From contig JAMXHR010000010.1 of NCBI GenBank assembly GCA_023955635.1, forward strand, positions 682,001 to 746,000: DNA of 64,000 bases, written 5' to 3'. Each line of letters opens with the position of its first letter. Positions within the stretch are counted from its first letter, which is position 1. This document shows, piece after piece, positions 9,920 through 19,734 of this stretch. The notes beneath the pieces are model-generated. The model was not told where the DNA came from and did not search any database. It saw nothing but the letters and a program-made list of their open reading frames with translations. The position numbers and the translations under genes are program-made. This DNA is from Methanosarcina sp. ERenArc_MAG2 (GTDB taxonomy: Archaea > Halobacteriota > Methanosarcinia > Methanosarcinales > Methanosarcinaceae).

Positions 9920-10535
9920 GACTGCAGCTGAAAGCGGTATAAATCTTGAGATTGTATTTGTAGGCCGCTCAAACGTGGGCAAATCCTCCCTGCTCAGGGA
10001 GCTCTTCGGGGCAAAAGTAAGGGTTGGGAGACGTCCGGGTGTTACCCTGCGTCCCAGACACGCCCAGGCCTCGGACCTTCTTATTACGGATATGCCGGGC
10101 TTCGGGTTCATGAGCGGAGTGAAAGACCGGAAGCAGGATATTGTAAAAGACCAAACAGTACGCTATATCGAGAATAATGCCGAAAGGATCAAAATAGGGG
10201 TCCTTGTAATAGACGGCCCGACGTTCCCGCAAATAGTTGATCGCTGGGACTCGAGGGATCAGATCCCTGTAGACATTGAAATGTTTGATTTCCTGAGGGA
10301 AATAGGAATTGATACTATTGTTGCTGCGAACAAGATGGACAAAGTAAAAGAAGACGAATATAACCCTCTCCTTGACGAAGTCGCAGGCCGCCTCGGGCTT
10401 GAGCCTCCCTGGCAGAACTGGAAACATCTGATAGCCCCGATCAGCGCAAAGAAAGGAGACCTGAAAGCCATAAAGGGCCTGCTTCGGGACAGGCTGCACG
10501 AAATGAAAAGAGACGACCTTTTCAAGTATGTTTGA
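9906..10535 (+). CDS. engB: EngB-like ribosome-biogenesis GTPase
   Basis: The 209-residue product contains all GTPase motifs in order: G1 GRSNVGKS (residues 20-27), G2 Thr in RPGVT, G3 DMPGFG, G4 NKMD and G5 SAKKG. This arrangement is typical of the TrmE-Era-EngA-EngB-Septin group, EngB branch, which in bacteria acts in large-subunit assembly. The start ATG at 9906 lies inside the end of the DHH gene and has GAGGTGAT eight bases upstream, a near-perfect ribosome binding site. The two genes are almost certainly cotranscribed. Confidence 0.9.
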   Translation: METSKTAAESGINLEIVFVGRSNVGKSSLLRELFGAKVRVGRRPGVTLRPRHAQASDLLITDMPGFGFMSGVKDRKQDIVKDQTVRYIENNAERIKIGVLVIDGPTFPQIVDRWDSRDQIPVDIEMFDFLREIGIDTIVAANKMDKVKEDEYNPLLDEVAGRLGLEPPWQNWKHLIAPISAKKGDLKAIKGLLRDRLHEMKRDDLFKYV

Positions 10536-10551
10536 ATTTTTGAAAATTTCG

Positions 10552-11394
10552 TCATTGATTATAACTACCATGTAAGTTCGCTTCTGAGCGAATCTTACAA
10601 TACTCAAAAAGCCTCTCTCCCCGTTCAATAGCCCTCGGATCAGAGCTGAACAAACCTGCGGTTATGTCGTATTCGATGCCTCTTTTTTTGTAAAGGCTTA
10701 AAGCCAGGCATTTATCCGTAACAATAAGCCCCACTTTAATATCTTCATTAATAAGAATTAGTTTGAAATTTTTATAGCATTTCAGTACCTCTAATTTTTC
10801 TGCATAAGGCGACTGTTTCAATTCTTCTGCAACATGAAGAGGAACTATAAGCTCAACAGGGATTCCTTCTTTCACTTTTTCAGAGATGGAATCAGCGTAT
10901 CCTTCAGTTATTACGGACGATATGCCGTATACATGATCCGCTTCTTTAATAATTTTTAATTGACTGTTATAAACATTAAGGATTTTTGTTCTTCTGTCAT
11001 TGAGAATTTTAGAATTGTAAAGAAATCCAATTTCTTTTATCAGTTGGTTTGGAATTCCCTCTATAGAATGCGTAGACCAGAAGTGTTTGAATTTATTAAT
11101 TGTCCCAACTGTTGCAAAAGAGTCAGCTACTCTTGAAGCCACAATTTTTCCTATCGGTGTCAGATAATACTCGCGTTCTTTTGTTTCTATAAGGTGATCT
11201 GCTTCGAGTTCCCTGAGTTTTGGAATTATTGCCTGAGACGTACTCCCAGTAATATCACGCAGCTGGGAAAGCTGTCTGTTACCTTCGTTTAATGATAGAA
11301 GTATCTCGGTTAGAAGTCTTGACCTGTATATTGCTTGAACATCATCTCCCATTTCCTTATAAATTTCGAAGTCATTCATTTCCTGTCGCCGCAT
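10552..11394 (-). CDS. Winged-helix regulator with FilR1 domain
   Basis: The 280-residue product has an N-terminal winged helix-turn-helix (about residues 25-90, with QLSQLRDITGSTSQAIIPKLRELEADHLIE) and a C-terminal FilR1/DUF1724 domain, the combination found in many Methanosarcina regulators, several of which control methyltransferase or filament genes. There is no membrane segment. It converges on engB with only 16 bp between the stop codons. The start ATG at 11392-11394 has weak upstream signals; an internal ATG five codons later is possible. The target is unknown. Confidence 0.85.
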   Translation of the reverse strand: MRRQEMNDFEIYKEMGDDVQAIYRSRLLTEILLSLNEGNRQLSQLRDITGSTSQAIIPKLRELEADHLIETKEREYYLTPIGKIVASRVADSFATVGTINKFKHFWSTHSIEGIPNQLIKEIGFLYNSKILNDRRTKILNVYNSQLKIIKEADHVYGISSVITEGYADSISEKVKEGIPVELIVPLHVAEELKQSPYAEKLEVLKCYKNFKLILINEDIKVGLIVTDKCLALSLYKKRGIEYDITAGLFSSDPRAIERGERLFEYCKIRSEANLHGSYNQ

Positions 11395-12010
11395 CTACAT
11401 ATTTTTTCATATTTTCTTATTGAATCCTCTTAATACAATATATTCTTTTATCTTCTGTTGGGTATGTATATTGGTATCATTTTTGCTAATTTTATGGCTT
11501 ATTGAAAAGAAAAATATTCAGATTATTTGCTACAAATGAGGTCAAAATTCTTGACATTAATTAGGACTCTAAAACTTTATTATTTCGGTGAAAAAGCCAA
11601 TCGGTTTAATGAATGTTAATCAGAGCGATGAAAATTCATCGACGTAATAAATGTATAGGAGAAGTTTAAAACTGTTTTTGAATGTAAAGTTCAAACAAAC
11701 CTTCCAGAGTAGATTTAAACTCCACATGCCCTGAGACAAGGAAATGGTAGGACTATGATATTTAAGGCTATCTCATCCGTCTTCGGTTAAGTGATGAATC
11801 ATGATAAATTGCCCCATTTCCACAACATTTCTCCAAAATATTCATTGATGTGAAATTGGAACAGGATATCGATTTCAGTTTTAGTGCTCGAAATTTGGGA
11901 CTAATTTAGCTTCGAAATCGATAGCATATAGGCAAGAAAATTCCTTAACCGATGATCAATGAAGGCTATCTGATCTTGCCTCGGGAGTAAAATGTACGAG
12001 GTATAAATAA
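11395..12010. other. Intergenic region, no gene seen
   Basis: About 615 bp of AT-rich sequence between the regulator (leftward) and the decayed protease (rightward). Both promoters should be here. I can make out no conserved protein fragment on either strand; a leftward frame at 11901-12119 overlaps the start of the protease gene and has no support. Confidence 0.4.
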
Positions 12011-12893
12011 ATGACAATGAAGAAGTTCGAAATAGGAATACTTCTTTTGGCAATGCTACTAATACATGGTGTTTGTGCCGGCTGTAAATGCAACAGATAG
12101 TACTGCAAAAGAAAGTCAAAAAGAATCCGTCGGAGATCCCTGGTTTGAAAAAGGTGATGAATTAAATCGGCTTAGTGGTGATGAACGTCGTGCCCTCGCT
12201 GAGAAAAACGAAACAGTAAAAAAAATGATCGAGGAAGATCTAAAGGTTAAACCTGTGAAAATTGAAAACTCCAAGGACTTGGAAAATCTTCCTGCTAATT
12301 ATCCTGAAGATATAAATAAAGTAATAACTGAAACCATTTCATCAAAAATTACCGATCAAAAATCTTCAACTTTGCAAGCAACAACGACAAACACAGTTAA
12401 TGTTTGGATAGTAGCAGACGAAGAACACAGGAGTACTTTCGGAAGTAATTGGTAAACTAAAGCATACAACACTATTGAAGGCGCTGATGACGCATTCTAT
12501 AGTGATCATAATATAAATTTTGTGGTAGGCAGATACTCAACATGGGATAGCGACGATAGCGTTCATGATGATGGATTACTCGATGAAGCTCAAGCTGAAA
12601 CGGGCTGGAATACGAATCATCAAAGTATGGACATGTTAGCCATATTCACCGATTAATCAACCGATCATAGAGGTTGGAGTGAAGATTTGGGCGATGCATG
12701 GATAATGAAACATCAGATAAGTGCAGATTGGGATTGGCATCTAGCGCAGCATGAAGCATCACATAACTATAAGTGTCCAGATCATGGATACACTGGTTCG
12801 GTTTGCATAATGACTTACGCGAATATGATGATAACAGCCAACTGGTGTGTGGACTGCGACCAAACCATCGAAACCAACAGAAATCATTTTTAA
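12011..12893 (+). pseudogene. Decayed secreted metzincin-like zinc protease
   Basis: An ATG at 12011 starts a signal peptide (MTMKKFEIGILLLAMLLI) that runs out of frame near 12061; deleting one base there (extra C) continues into the ORF beginning VFVPAVNATDST. The same frame then runs to 12893 apart from two TAA codons, at 12453-12455 and 12654-12656. The C-terminal part contains HEASHNYKCPDH, a match to the HExxHxxxxxD zinc site of metzincins, followed by CIMTY, which looks like the Met-turn, and a WCVDC pair. The gene is therefore a secreted metalloprotease by motif, now carrying one frameshift and two nonsense codons. The stops are TAA, so pyrrolysine readthrough cannot rescue it. Related WCxxC tails recur downstream. 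Confidence 0.65.
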
Positions 12894-12954
12894 ATTGTTT
12901 TGTGTAGGATTTAATCCTACACTTATTTTATAATGTACTTGAAGAGGGTATTAT

Positions 12955-13293
12955 ATGAAATCAAGGACAAAAGCTTTAATCGCAATCTCTTTTGCAGTTT
13001 TAGCAATATTTCTGGTTTTCTTTTTAATGATTTATCAGCCTGGGGCAGGCATGTATGTTCGCGCAGATAAACTTCAGGACCCGCCAGAGAAATATGTGGA
13101 ATTCAGTTTAGCAGATCTTGAGAAATATCCCTATGTTAAAGAAGCAGTGATAAATTCAGGAAAGGATATCAAAATTCCCTTCGATCACAATGAAGGTATG
13201 TCAGAATTTGGTAAAATAAGTTCAAATAACGGAACTAATTATATAAAAGTTAATAATGAGTATTATGATATGCATTATTATTCAGCTGACTAA
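12955..13293 (+). CDS. Small membrane-anchored protein, copy 1 of 2
   Basis: The 112-residue product has a Lys/Arg start, one N-terminal transmembrane segment (about residues 8-28) and a hydrophilic outside domain with conserved YVRADKLQDPPEKYVEF and FDHNEGMSEFGK motifs. GAGGGTAT precedes the ATG by about four bases. A copy about 90 percent identical lies at 19735-20073, and the shared DNA continues past both genes. I do not recognise a domain. It follows the decayed protease and precedes a protease-tail fragment, so a role linked to those secreted proteins is possible but unproven. Confidence 0.75.
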   Translation: MKSRTKALIAISFAVLAIFLVFFLMIYQPGAGMYVRADKLQDPPEKYVEFSLADLEKYPYVKEAVINSGKDIKIPFDHNEGMSEFGKISSNNGTNYIKVNNEYYDMHYYSAD

Positions 13294-13377
13294 CACTGAA
13301 TCTAGTGAAAATGTAGGATTTTGATATTCTTTATAAATTAATATGAACCTTAATGGTATAGGTAGAAATAGGGCTAT

Positions 13378-13578
13378 TTAGTGCTTATGAAGTTAAAGCA
13401 TATGGTCTTGACTGGCCCCACTACAGTATTGTTCAACATAAAGCTTCCCATAATTTTGATGAATCAGATAAAAATTATCTATTGTACCGACTCGCATAAT
13501 GAATCATCTGCATATGCGAGCACAGATATCTGGTGTACTTCCTGTGGGAATACTGTGCACAATGGGATAGATAATTAA
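13378..13578 (+). pseudogene. Fragment of protease C-terminus (WCxxC tail)
   Basis: One frame reads AYGLDWPHYSIVQHKASHNFDE, closely similar to the zinc-site region of the protease at 12011-12893 but with HKASH in place of HEASH, so the catalytic Glu is lost. The frame then shifts and ends with YASTDIWCTSCGNTVHNGIDN, matching that protease's WCVDC tail. No start codon or signal peptide accompanies it. It is a decayed paralogue fragment, and an almost identical fragment is found at 20158-20358. Confidence 0.6.
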
Positions 13579-13628
13579 TAAATTTGATGCTGAGAAAATA
13601 GGCATCAAAAACATAATAGGATGAGGAC

Positions 13629-14048
13629 ATGAGAAAATCTCACGCACTTTTTGTCATAACAGCTATCTTTATGTTAATTGCAGTATTTTTTATTGCCATG
13701 CCCTTTATTTTTTTAGGGTTGCCCCTTCCTTTTTTTAGCATAGATAATGAAGATGTCAATGAACATGAAGCTGTAATTGAGATATTTGATTCTACCAATG
13801 AATCCATATTCAATAAAATGTATGAATTAAGCCCTGAAGAGCACATATCTCAGCCAAAGCCTTTATGGTTGTTATTACAACTTTCTTTCCCTCCTGGGGA
13901 TAAGGAAAACTACAAAGTTAAAGTTACTTTAGATAACAATATCACAGAAACACGCCTGATAGAATTTGAATTATGGAATACTGTTGATGTAAAATTGTAC
14001 AATCATGAAGCAGAAATGCCTATAGCTATAGGTGTTATAACAGTGTAA
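13629..14048 (+). CDS. Membrane-anchored secreted protein, family A copy 1
   Basis: The 139-residue product has a basic start, one N-terminal transmembrane segment (about residues 8-30, ending PFIFLGLPLP) and an outside beta-rich domain with HEAVIEIFDSTNES, QPKPLWLLL and IGVITV motifs. Three relatives lie at 18918-19346, 20409-20824 and 20988-23496. AGGATGAGGAC precedes the ATG. The family is unknown to me. After the TAA at 14046-14048 the same frame stays open to 14207 and encodes a second, related module. Confidence 0.72.
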   Translation: MRKSHALFVITAIFMLIAVFFIAMPFIFLGLPLPFFSIDNEDVNEHEAVIEIFDSTNESIFNKMYELSPEEHISQPKPLWLLLQLSFPPGDKENYKVKVTLDNNITETRLIEFELWNTVDVKLYNHEAEMPIAIGVITV

Positions 14049-14207
14049 TTATTCAAATTAACAAATCATGATGTAGTGATCTACGAAATATCTGTAGAAA
14101 TATTGGATTTTAATAATGAATTATTCAAGGAATCATACAAACATGATGGTACAAACACATGGTGTGATTCATGTAGTGACATTGTAGATAATAATATATG
14201 GAGTTAA
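14049..14207 (+). pseudogene. In-frame extension: second family A module plus WCxxC tail
   Basis: Directly after the stop of the family A gene, in the same frame, the sequence encodes KLTNHDVVIYEISVEILD, which resembles the family A core, followed by TWCDSCSDIVDN, which resembles the protease WCxxC tails. There is no start codon of its own. It looks like the remainder of a longer protein, or a fusion of two decayed genes, separated from the upstream gene by one TAA. Confidence 0.45.
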
Positions 14208-14304
14208 ACATTGAGGGGCCAATCCCTCCTTTTTAATATTTTTCGATCGCAGGAGCTATATTTCAAATTTTTTGATAATGGCACTGGCATGAAAGACATA
14301 TACT

Positions 14305-15660
14305 GTGGGAAAAAAGATGAAAAGTAACATTATATCAACAATACCGATTGCCACTTTTTCGATTCCACTCCCATCTGTGGCAATGTCTAATAAAGCACGC
14401 AGAGAAGATTCCCTCATAAGAGCATTGGGAATTACGGTATTTGCGATTTTAATACTGGTGGGCGTAGTAGGTGCAGCTCCATTTGCATATGTGACAAGTC
14501 TGGGAGTAGACACTGGAACGGTTTTTGTAATTGACACAGCAACCAACAATCTTAAAGCTGTGGTGCCTGTAGAAGGCTGGCCCTTTGGAGTTGCAGTCAA
14601 CCCTGCAGGAACAAAAGTATATGTGACGGACTTATCAGGCACAAGCACCACTGTCTCTGTAATTGACACCTCGACAAACACGGTTGATGCTATAGTGGAT
14701 GTAGGAGGTTATCCTCGGGGAGTTGCAGTCAACCCGACAGGATCAAGGGTTTATGTGACGAATCGTTACAGTGTGGTGGATAATGACAGCAACAATGTCT
14801 CTGTAATTGCCACATCCACAAACAGTGTAGTGGGCACGGTTAATGTGGGACTGAGTATTTATAACGTTGCATTTACACCGGATGGGGAAAAAATTTATGC
14901 TACGAACAGTCGCAACAACACTACTTCTGTAATTGACGCGACTACAAACAAAGTTACAGCCACTGTACCTGTAGGAGACTATCCTACTGATATTGCAGTC
15001 AATCCTGATGGAAATAAAGTGTATGTGGCTAATGCAGGCAGCAACGATGTTTCTGTAGTTGATACAGCAACAAATACTGTTACAGCCACTGTGCCTGTAG
15101 GAGATGGTCCTAGTGATGTTGCAGTCACTCCTAATGGAAATAAAGTATATGTGCCAAATAAAAGAAGCAACAATGTTTCTGTAATTGACACAGCAACAAA
15201 CACTGTTACAGCCACAGTTCCTGTAGGAATTACTCCTTTAGGAGTTGCAGTTACTCCAGATGGAAATAAGGTATATGTGACAAACGCCGAAAGCGACAAT
15301 GTCTCTATAATTGACACGGCCACAAACAAAGTGACAACGACTGTGAATGCAGGAAAATATTATATAAACTATCCTGTTGGAGTTGCCATTGGGCCTTTTA
15401 TAGATTCTAATGCAACTGATCAAAGTATAAGGGTAACCTCCAATGCAACTGAAGGTGCAGGAGTTGAAGAAACTAACTTATCATCATCTGAAGAAATAAA
15501 TGCTGTCGAACTCAATAATTCAAACAACAATAATTATGAATCTGACAATAATAGTAACTCAAGTGGAAATAAATCAAGCGAAAATAACTCTACTCCAGGC
15601 TTCAGTTTATTGGGAAGCTTGACCTGTCTTTATGGAAGATGGAGGCTTAGGAGAAAGTAA
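14305..15660 (+). CDS. YVTN beta-propeller surface protein with PGF-CTERM anchor
   Basis: The 451-residue frame contains about seven 42-residue repeats of the form VSVIDTATNTVTATVPVGxxPxxVAVTPDGxKVYVTN, the YVTN beta-propeller family common in Methanosarcina envelopes. An Asn/Ser-rich linker (about residues 390-425) leads to a STPGF motif near residue 431, a short hydrophobic stretch and a basic tail WRLRRK, matching a PGF-CTERM anchor. The shown start is GTG; an ATG at 14317 or one at 14383 (MSNKARRE, giving a conventional signal peptide) is equally possible. No operon partners are apparent. Confidence 0.85.
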   Translation: MGKKMKSNIISTIPIATFSIPLPSVAMSNKARREDSLIRALGITVFAILILVGVVGAAPFAYVTSLGVDTGTVFVIDTATNNLKAVVPVEGWPFGVAVNPAGTKVYVTDLSGTSTTVSVIDTSTNTVDAIVDVGGYPRGVAVNPTGSRVYVTNRYSVVDNDSNNVSVIATSTNSVVGTVNVGLSIYNVAFTPDGEKIYATNSRNNTTSVIDATTNKVTATVPVGDYPTDIAVNPDGNKVYVANAGSNDVSVVDTATNTVTATVPVGDGPSDVAVTPNGNKVYVPNKRSNNVSVIDTATNTVTATVPVGITPLGVAVTPDGNKVYVTNAESDNVSIIDTATNKVTTTVNAGKYYINYPVGVAIGPFIDSNATDQSIRVTSNATEGAGVEETNLSSSEEINAVELNNSNNNNYESDNNSNSSGNKSSENNSTPGFSLLGSLTCLYGRWRLRRK

Positions 15661-15690
15661 TTAGAGCTGAATTCATATTTCTGAAAGTAG

Positions 15691-15821
15691 CCTTCCTATA
15701 TATGGTTTCTGTGGAGGAAGAAAGGTTCTATGAATTTCCATAGAGCACCATCGATTTCACGAAATGATATAAAAGTAAATTTATAATTTCAACATGTATT
15801 ATTGACTTTTCGGATAGGCTC
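15691..15821. mobile_element. Degenerate copy of a 131-bp miniature element
   Basis: The right end, CTTTTCGGATAGGCTC at 15806-15821, is identical to the inverted repeat of the miniature element at 56361-56491, and about 25 bp inside it (AACATGTATTATTGA) are also similar. The left end cannot be recognised with certainty, so the left limit is set by the length of the other copy. Confidence 0.45.
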
Positions 15822-16201
15822 TAAATGAAGTTTAAAGTGAGCCATTTTAGCTCATTTCTTATTTTTTCTATACAATTACGCAGGTTATAGTATGGAACTA
15901 AAAAATATATCGGCTTTCTTGTTAATTATTTTTACAATCAACTGTGCATCTGCTACTACACTTACAGTGGGCGTAAATAATGGGAGTAATAGTAATTTTT
16001 CTTCAATACAGGAAGCAATAAACTTTGCACAGGAAAATGACTCAATTCTGATTTCTAAAGGAAACTATTCAGAAACTCTCACTATCGATAAACAATTAAA
16101 AATTAGTTCTATTTCTCGCAACCCGAAAGACGTAATTATCAACCCAAATATCTCGTCTCGACCAATAATCCACGTTACGTCAGACAATGTTGAAATAGCT
16201 A

Positions 16202-17274
16202 TAGTCACCATTTTAAATAATGCGACATTTTGTGTGTGAATGTATGTTTCCCCCAAAACTCATCCAGTTCTTCCTTCAATACTTTAACATTCTTGAATGA
16301 TTTTATTGACGTTAAATCTTCTCTTGTCGTTTTCCAACAATATTCTGTTGGGTTCCTATCTGGAGTAGCTGGAGGGAAAAGCAATATTTGCAACCAATAT
16401 TTGTTTTTTTGAAAGAATTCCCTTGCCTTTTTTGATTTATGCCACGGCGCTCTGTCCATTATAAGAAATATCTTTCTTCCTATGTCTTTTTTAAACTTGA
16501 TTAATGATTTTAAGAAAGAGTCTGTATTCTTTTTAATTCCTAAATCATACCAATAAAATTCTTCGTTTTCAGTGTAGAATCCCCCAATGTTGATTTTGGC
16601 TTTTGAACCACTAATAAATTTAATAGGTTTAGAGCCTTTTATTGCCCAACATTTTGATCTGTTTGAATCTACATAAAAACTACCCTCATCCTGGGTGACG
16701 AATAAATGGTTAGGATTTAGGAGTCTTTTTTTATTTCAGCAATAAATTCATTTGTTAATGCCTGATTTCGCCTTTTTGATTGAGGTCTACATGTAATTCT
16801 ACTAAATCCTAAATTTTTAATAATTTGTCTCATTCTTGATTTAGAATAAGATACTCCAAATTTCTCTCTGACAAATTGAATTGCATCTTTTGTTTGCCAA
16901 CCGCGAGAAAAGCCATCGTCTGTTGGTATTGGCTCTGATAATGCTTTCCTCAACTCAAAAACTTGTTCTGAAGTTAAAAATGACTTTACCCCTCGACCAG
17001 ATTTACATTTAAGGTTGTACAGACCTTCTTCTTCAGCTCGTTTCATCCAACGGTGAACTGTTGAACGGTGAACTGAAAGATCTTCTGCAACTTTAGCTGG
17101 GCTCGAACCATTTTTAACCAACAATAAAGCTTGAAGTCTTAACTTCTCATTTTTGTCACAGGAATGACATATAGCTATGGCAATATCAGAAGTAGTAAAC
17201 ATCTCTAAACTCATAACTAAATTAATATAATTATATCAAATATATAAATGTTGCATTATATAGAGAGGTGACTA
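16202..17274. mobile_element. IS630-family insertion sequence in the NosD-like gene
   Basis: The element is 1073 bp, begins TAGTCACC and ends GGTGACTA, with further matching ends (ATAATGCGACATTT against ATAATGCAACATTT). It is flanked by a TA duplication (16200-16201 and 17275-17276), the IS630/Tc1 target. It carries one transposase gene on the minus strand. Confidence 0.85.
16205..17214 (-). CDS. IS630-family transposase (frame broken at an A-run)
   Basis: The first frame (16717-17214) holds the helix-turn-helix DNA-binding part (SPAKVAEDLSVHRSTVHRWMKRAEEEG). After a shift at the seven-A run near 16726-16732 the sequence encodes VTQDEGSFYVDSNRS and LIMDRAPWHKSKKAREFF, then PPATPDRNPTEYCW, the DDE/DDD catalytic blocks of IS630. 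Adding one base to the A-run gives a 336-residue protein of normal length. Function: cut-and-paste transposition at TA. Confidence 0.8.
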
Positions 17275-18610
17275 TAGTTTGACAATCCTTGGAAACGACA
17301 AAGAAAATCAAACATCAGGTATCTTTCTAGACAACGTCAGTAACTCTCTCATTCAAAACAATATCATTTCAAGTGTTCAAGATGGCCTTGTTTTGGCAGC
17401 TTCCTCTGAAAATAGTATTAAAAATAACACTCTATTCTCGAATAATCTACATGGAATCTATCTAATTAACTCAATGAATAACGATTTGAAAAACAATTTC
17501 ATCATTGGCAATAAACGTGGACTTTATTTGGATCAGTCTAATCGAAATACTTTAGCTGACAACAATGCCAGTGGCAATGAAAAATACGGAATTGCTCTTC
17601 TGGACTCAAATACCAATAACTTAACAAACAACCAATTTTATATGAACAAATACGGTCTTTGTCTAACCGACTCTCATGAAAATGTAATAATAGATAACAC
17701 TGCCAGTGACAACAAAGAATCCGGCTTTCTTTTATTTTTGGAGTCCAGTTATAACAATGTAGAAGGCAACCTACTTATAGAGAACAAAAACTCTGGTATG
17801 TATTTAGCTTCTTGTTCAAATAATACTCTAAGTAGAAATAGCTTATCTAACAATAACAATGGTATTTCAATCGATGTCGCCAATGATAACCTCATTATAA
17901 ATAATACTTTTAGTTCTAATAAAGAATATGGTCTGTTCTATCCACACTTGGGCAGCAATAATACCATAAAAGATAACATTTTTTTGAATAATAAAAAAGG
18001 GAATGATAATCTATCCTCCACACCAATTTACGTCATACTTATCCTTCTAACAGGAACAGGTCTTGCATATTACTTAAAGAAAAAGTCTTTGTTGAAAAAA
18101 GCCCTTATAGGCTTAAGCATTTTAATAGCAATATTTTTGGTTGCAATTATTGCCTGGTACTTCCCATTTGAAGCAAATACTCCTGCAAATAATGTGGAAA
18201 TTACTAATTTCAGTTGGCACAATTCCTCCGTAATTAATGAAACGTATACACAGGTTACGTTATCAATGGATATTAATTACCGGCATAAAGAAGCGTATTG
18301 CCATACTTTTAATGAAAATTCACAAACTGATATGATCCCAATTAAACTCCATATATCCTTAAATTCATATGGGACAGCTACGCCTCTTACACTACTTTCT
18401 GAAGAAAATATTAATTTAACATACCAAAAACCATTCAAATATGAAACTACTCTCGATTTAAAAAATAACGTGGATTACAACTTAGTGGCAATACCCATAT
18501 TCAAAGAAGAATTTGATTATCCTTTCCCATACGGAGAATCAAGATGGGGCAACCTTGGGGGAATTCAACTGATATCAACTTAAGAGGCTGAGAGGATTAT
18601 CGAGTATATG

Positions 18611-18637
18611 TGAGGAGCTAAAACTCCTCATCTTTTT
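18611..18637 (+). terminator. Hairpin plus T-run after the NosD-like gene
   Basis: TGAGGAG and CTCCTCA flank a short loop and are followed by TCTTTTT. It lies 28 bp after the stop of the NosD-like gene and just before the UPF0228 fragment, a sensible place for transcription to end. Confidence 0.5.
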
Positions 18638-18649
18638 GCGGTGGTTGAT

Positions 18650-18852
18650 ATGAGCAAAACCAATAAAGAAATCGTTATTTTTATTACTTTTCTAATTCTT
18701 GTAGTGCTTGTGGGACTATTTATAAAAACGACAGTTGATACGAAAATGCCAGTTGATACGAAAATACCAGTCCAGGGAAAAAAGTAGCTGGCTTTTTTAT
18801 CGAATTTGAAGAGGGGGCTACTGAGCCTGAATTTAAAGCTTTAATAGACTAA
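18650..18852 (+). pseudogene. Truncated UPF0228 family gene
   Basis: An ATG at 18650 opens a 45-codon frame with one transmembrane segment ([18 protein letters not shown]). At a six-A run near 18780-18785 the frame shifts; the continuation [20 protein letters not shown] matches the SGFLIQFENGTTEPEVKTIL region of the UPF0228 gene at 24033-24608. The fragment then meets a TAA and has no further similarity, so about two thirds of the gene is missing. Confidence 0.6.
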
Positions 18853-18917
18853 AATTTCAGGTTTTTCGAAAAACTCTTAATATTTAATTAAAATTCAAGA
18901 TTTCAGAGGCGATTTAA

Positions 18918-19346
18918 CTGTCTGGCAAAGTTGGGAATAAATTATTGATTATAGGATTTCTCCTAGTAACTGCTTTATTTCTCTATATAGCTCTTCCATT
19001 TATTTTCATGGGATCTCCAACACCGATTTTTGAGATATATAATTATGATATTAAAAGTCATGAGGTAATTGTTGAAGTATTTGATCCAGACAACAAATCA
19101 ATAATAAACGAAACGTACATTCTTGAATCTGAAGGCGATCTGTCGCAACCTCGCCCTTTCAGTTTATGGCTTCCTCAAGCAAAAGGGAAGTATATGTTTA
19201 AAGTGACTATCGATAAACAGATTACAAACGCAGTTAAAATTGAGATTCAAAACCAATATTCTGGAGCCGCTATTAGTTTATATAGTAAAAACTATGAATT
19301 CGGTGAAAAAATCCCTATTTTAATTGAAACTATGGAAAAAGCATAA
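18918..19346 (+). CDS. Membrane-anchored secreted protein, family A copy 2
   Basis: The product has an N-terminal membrane segment ending ALPFIFMGSPTP and the family A outside domain (HEVIVEVFDPDNKS, QPRPFSLWLP, FKVTIDKQI). It lacks an ATG. Aligning with copies 1 and 3 puts the start at CTG 18918-18920, with AGAGGCGAT six bases upstream (142 residues); TTG at 18945 would give a shorter membrane segment. The C-terminus ends IETMEKA, without the IGVITV end of copies 1 and 4. Function unknown. Confidence 0.55.
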   Translation: MSGKVGNKLLIIGFLLVTALFLYIALPFIFMGSPTPIFEIYNYDIKSHEVIVEVFDPDNKSIINETYILESEGDLSQPRPFSLWLPQAKGKYMFKVTIDKQITNAVKIEIQNQYSGAAISLYSKNYEFGEKIPILIETMEKA

Positions 19347-19423
19347 GAAGGCATTATCACTTATGTAAAGATATTGGTTTAAATGATTGTAGAGCTGGCA
19401 ATTTGGTTTTTATCTAAATAATA

Positions 19424-19488
19424 AATTAATTTTTGAGGATCCTAATGCTCATTTAAGCCATAATGAATGGGAGAGTGGCAGTAACTGA
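19424..19488 (+). pseudogene. Fragment of a C39-like peptidase C-terminus
   Basis: One short frame reads LIFEDPNAHLSHNEWESGSN and stops. The DP...HLSHNEWE pattern is what I expect at the end of the C39-like cysteine peptidases found in Methanosarcina, where the His is catalytic. Another fragment, carrying the Cys part of such a protein, lies at 23895-24010. The rest of the 19347-19734 interval shows no gene. Confidence 0.3.
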
Positions 19489-19734
19489 TATTAACCTGAA
19501 CGACCCTAACTCTTACCTTTTTCTGGGATTCTAAAGCTTCATCTTTAAAATTTATTTCTGTAGATTTATTCCTGTTACTCTCGGCTTCATGTTGGCAATT
19601 CTATAAGAAAAAAATACTAGTAACAGCTACAGCTGTATATAATCTTTCTGTCTAAAGTCTCTAACAATTAAAATTCAGGCAATAATTATGAAGACTCGAA
19701 GACTTTATTTTGTGATGTTCGAGGAAGTATTAAA

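Larger units (their letters stand above)
15892..18583 (+). pseudogene. NosD-like beta-helix membrane protein split by an IS630 element
   Basis: The N-terminal part (15892-16201) encodes a signal peptide and the start of a parallel beta-helix (SIQEAINFAQENDSILISKGNY). The frame resumes at 17277 with ILGNDKENQTSGIFLDNVSN and continues through about ten NosD-type repeats rich in Asn (NNxLxxNxxGIYLxxS). Two transmembrane stretches follow (about 18022-18170), then an outside domain of about 130 residues. Removing 16202-17276 restores EIASLTILGNDKE in frame, so the gene was intact before insertion. NosD/CASH repeats bind carbohydrate or metal cofactors in other systems; the role here is unknown. 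The start has GCAGGTTAT upstream. Confidence 0.8.

Noticed and set aside
12453..12656. In-frame stops could be pyrrolysine codons, as Methanosarcina decodes UAG
   Set aside because: Both interruptions are TAA, as are the internal stops in hsp20, the BlaI-like gene and the first IS630 transposase. Only UAG is read as pyrrolysine.
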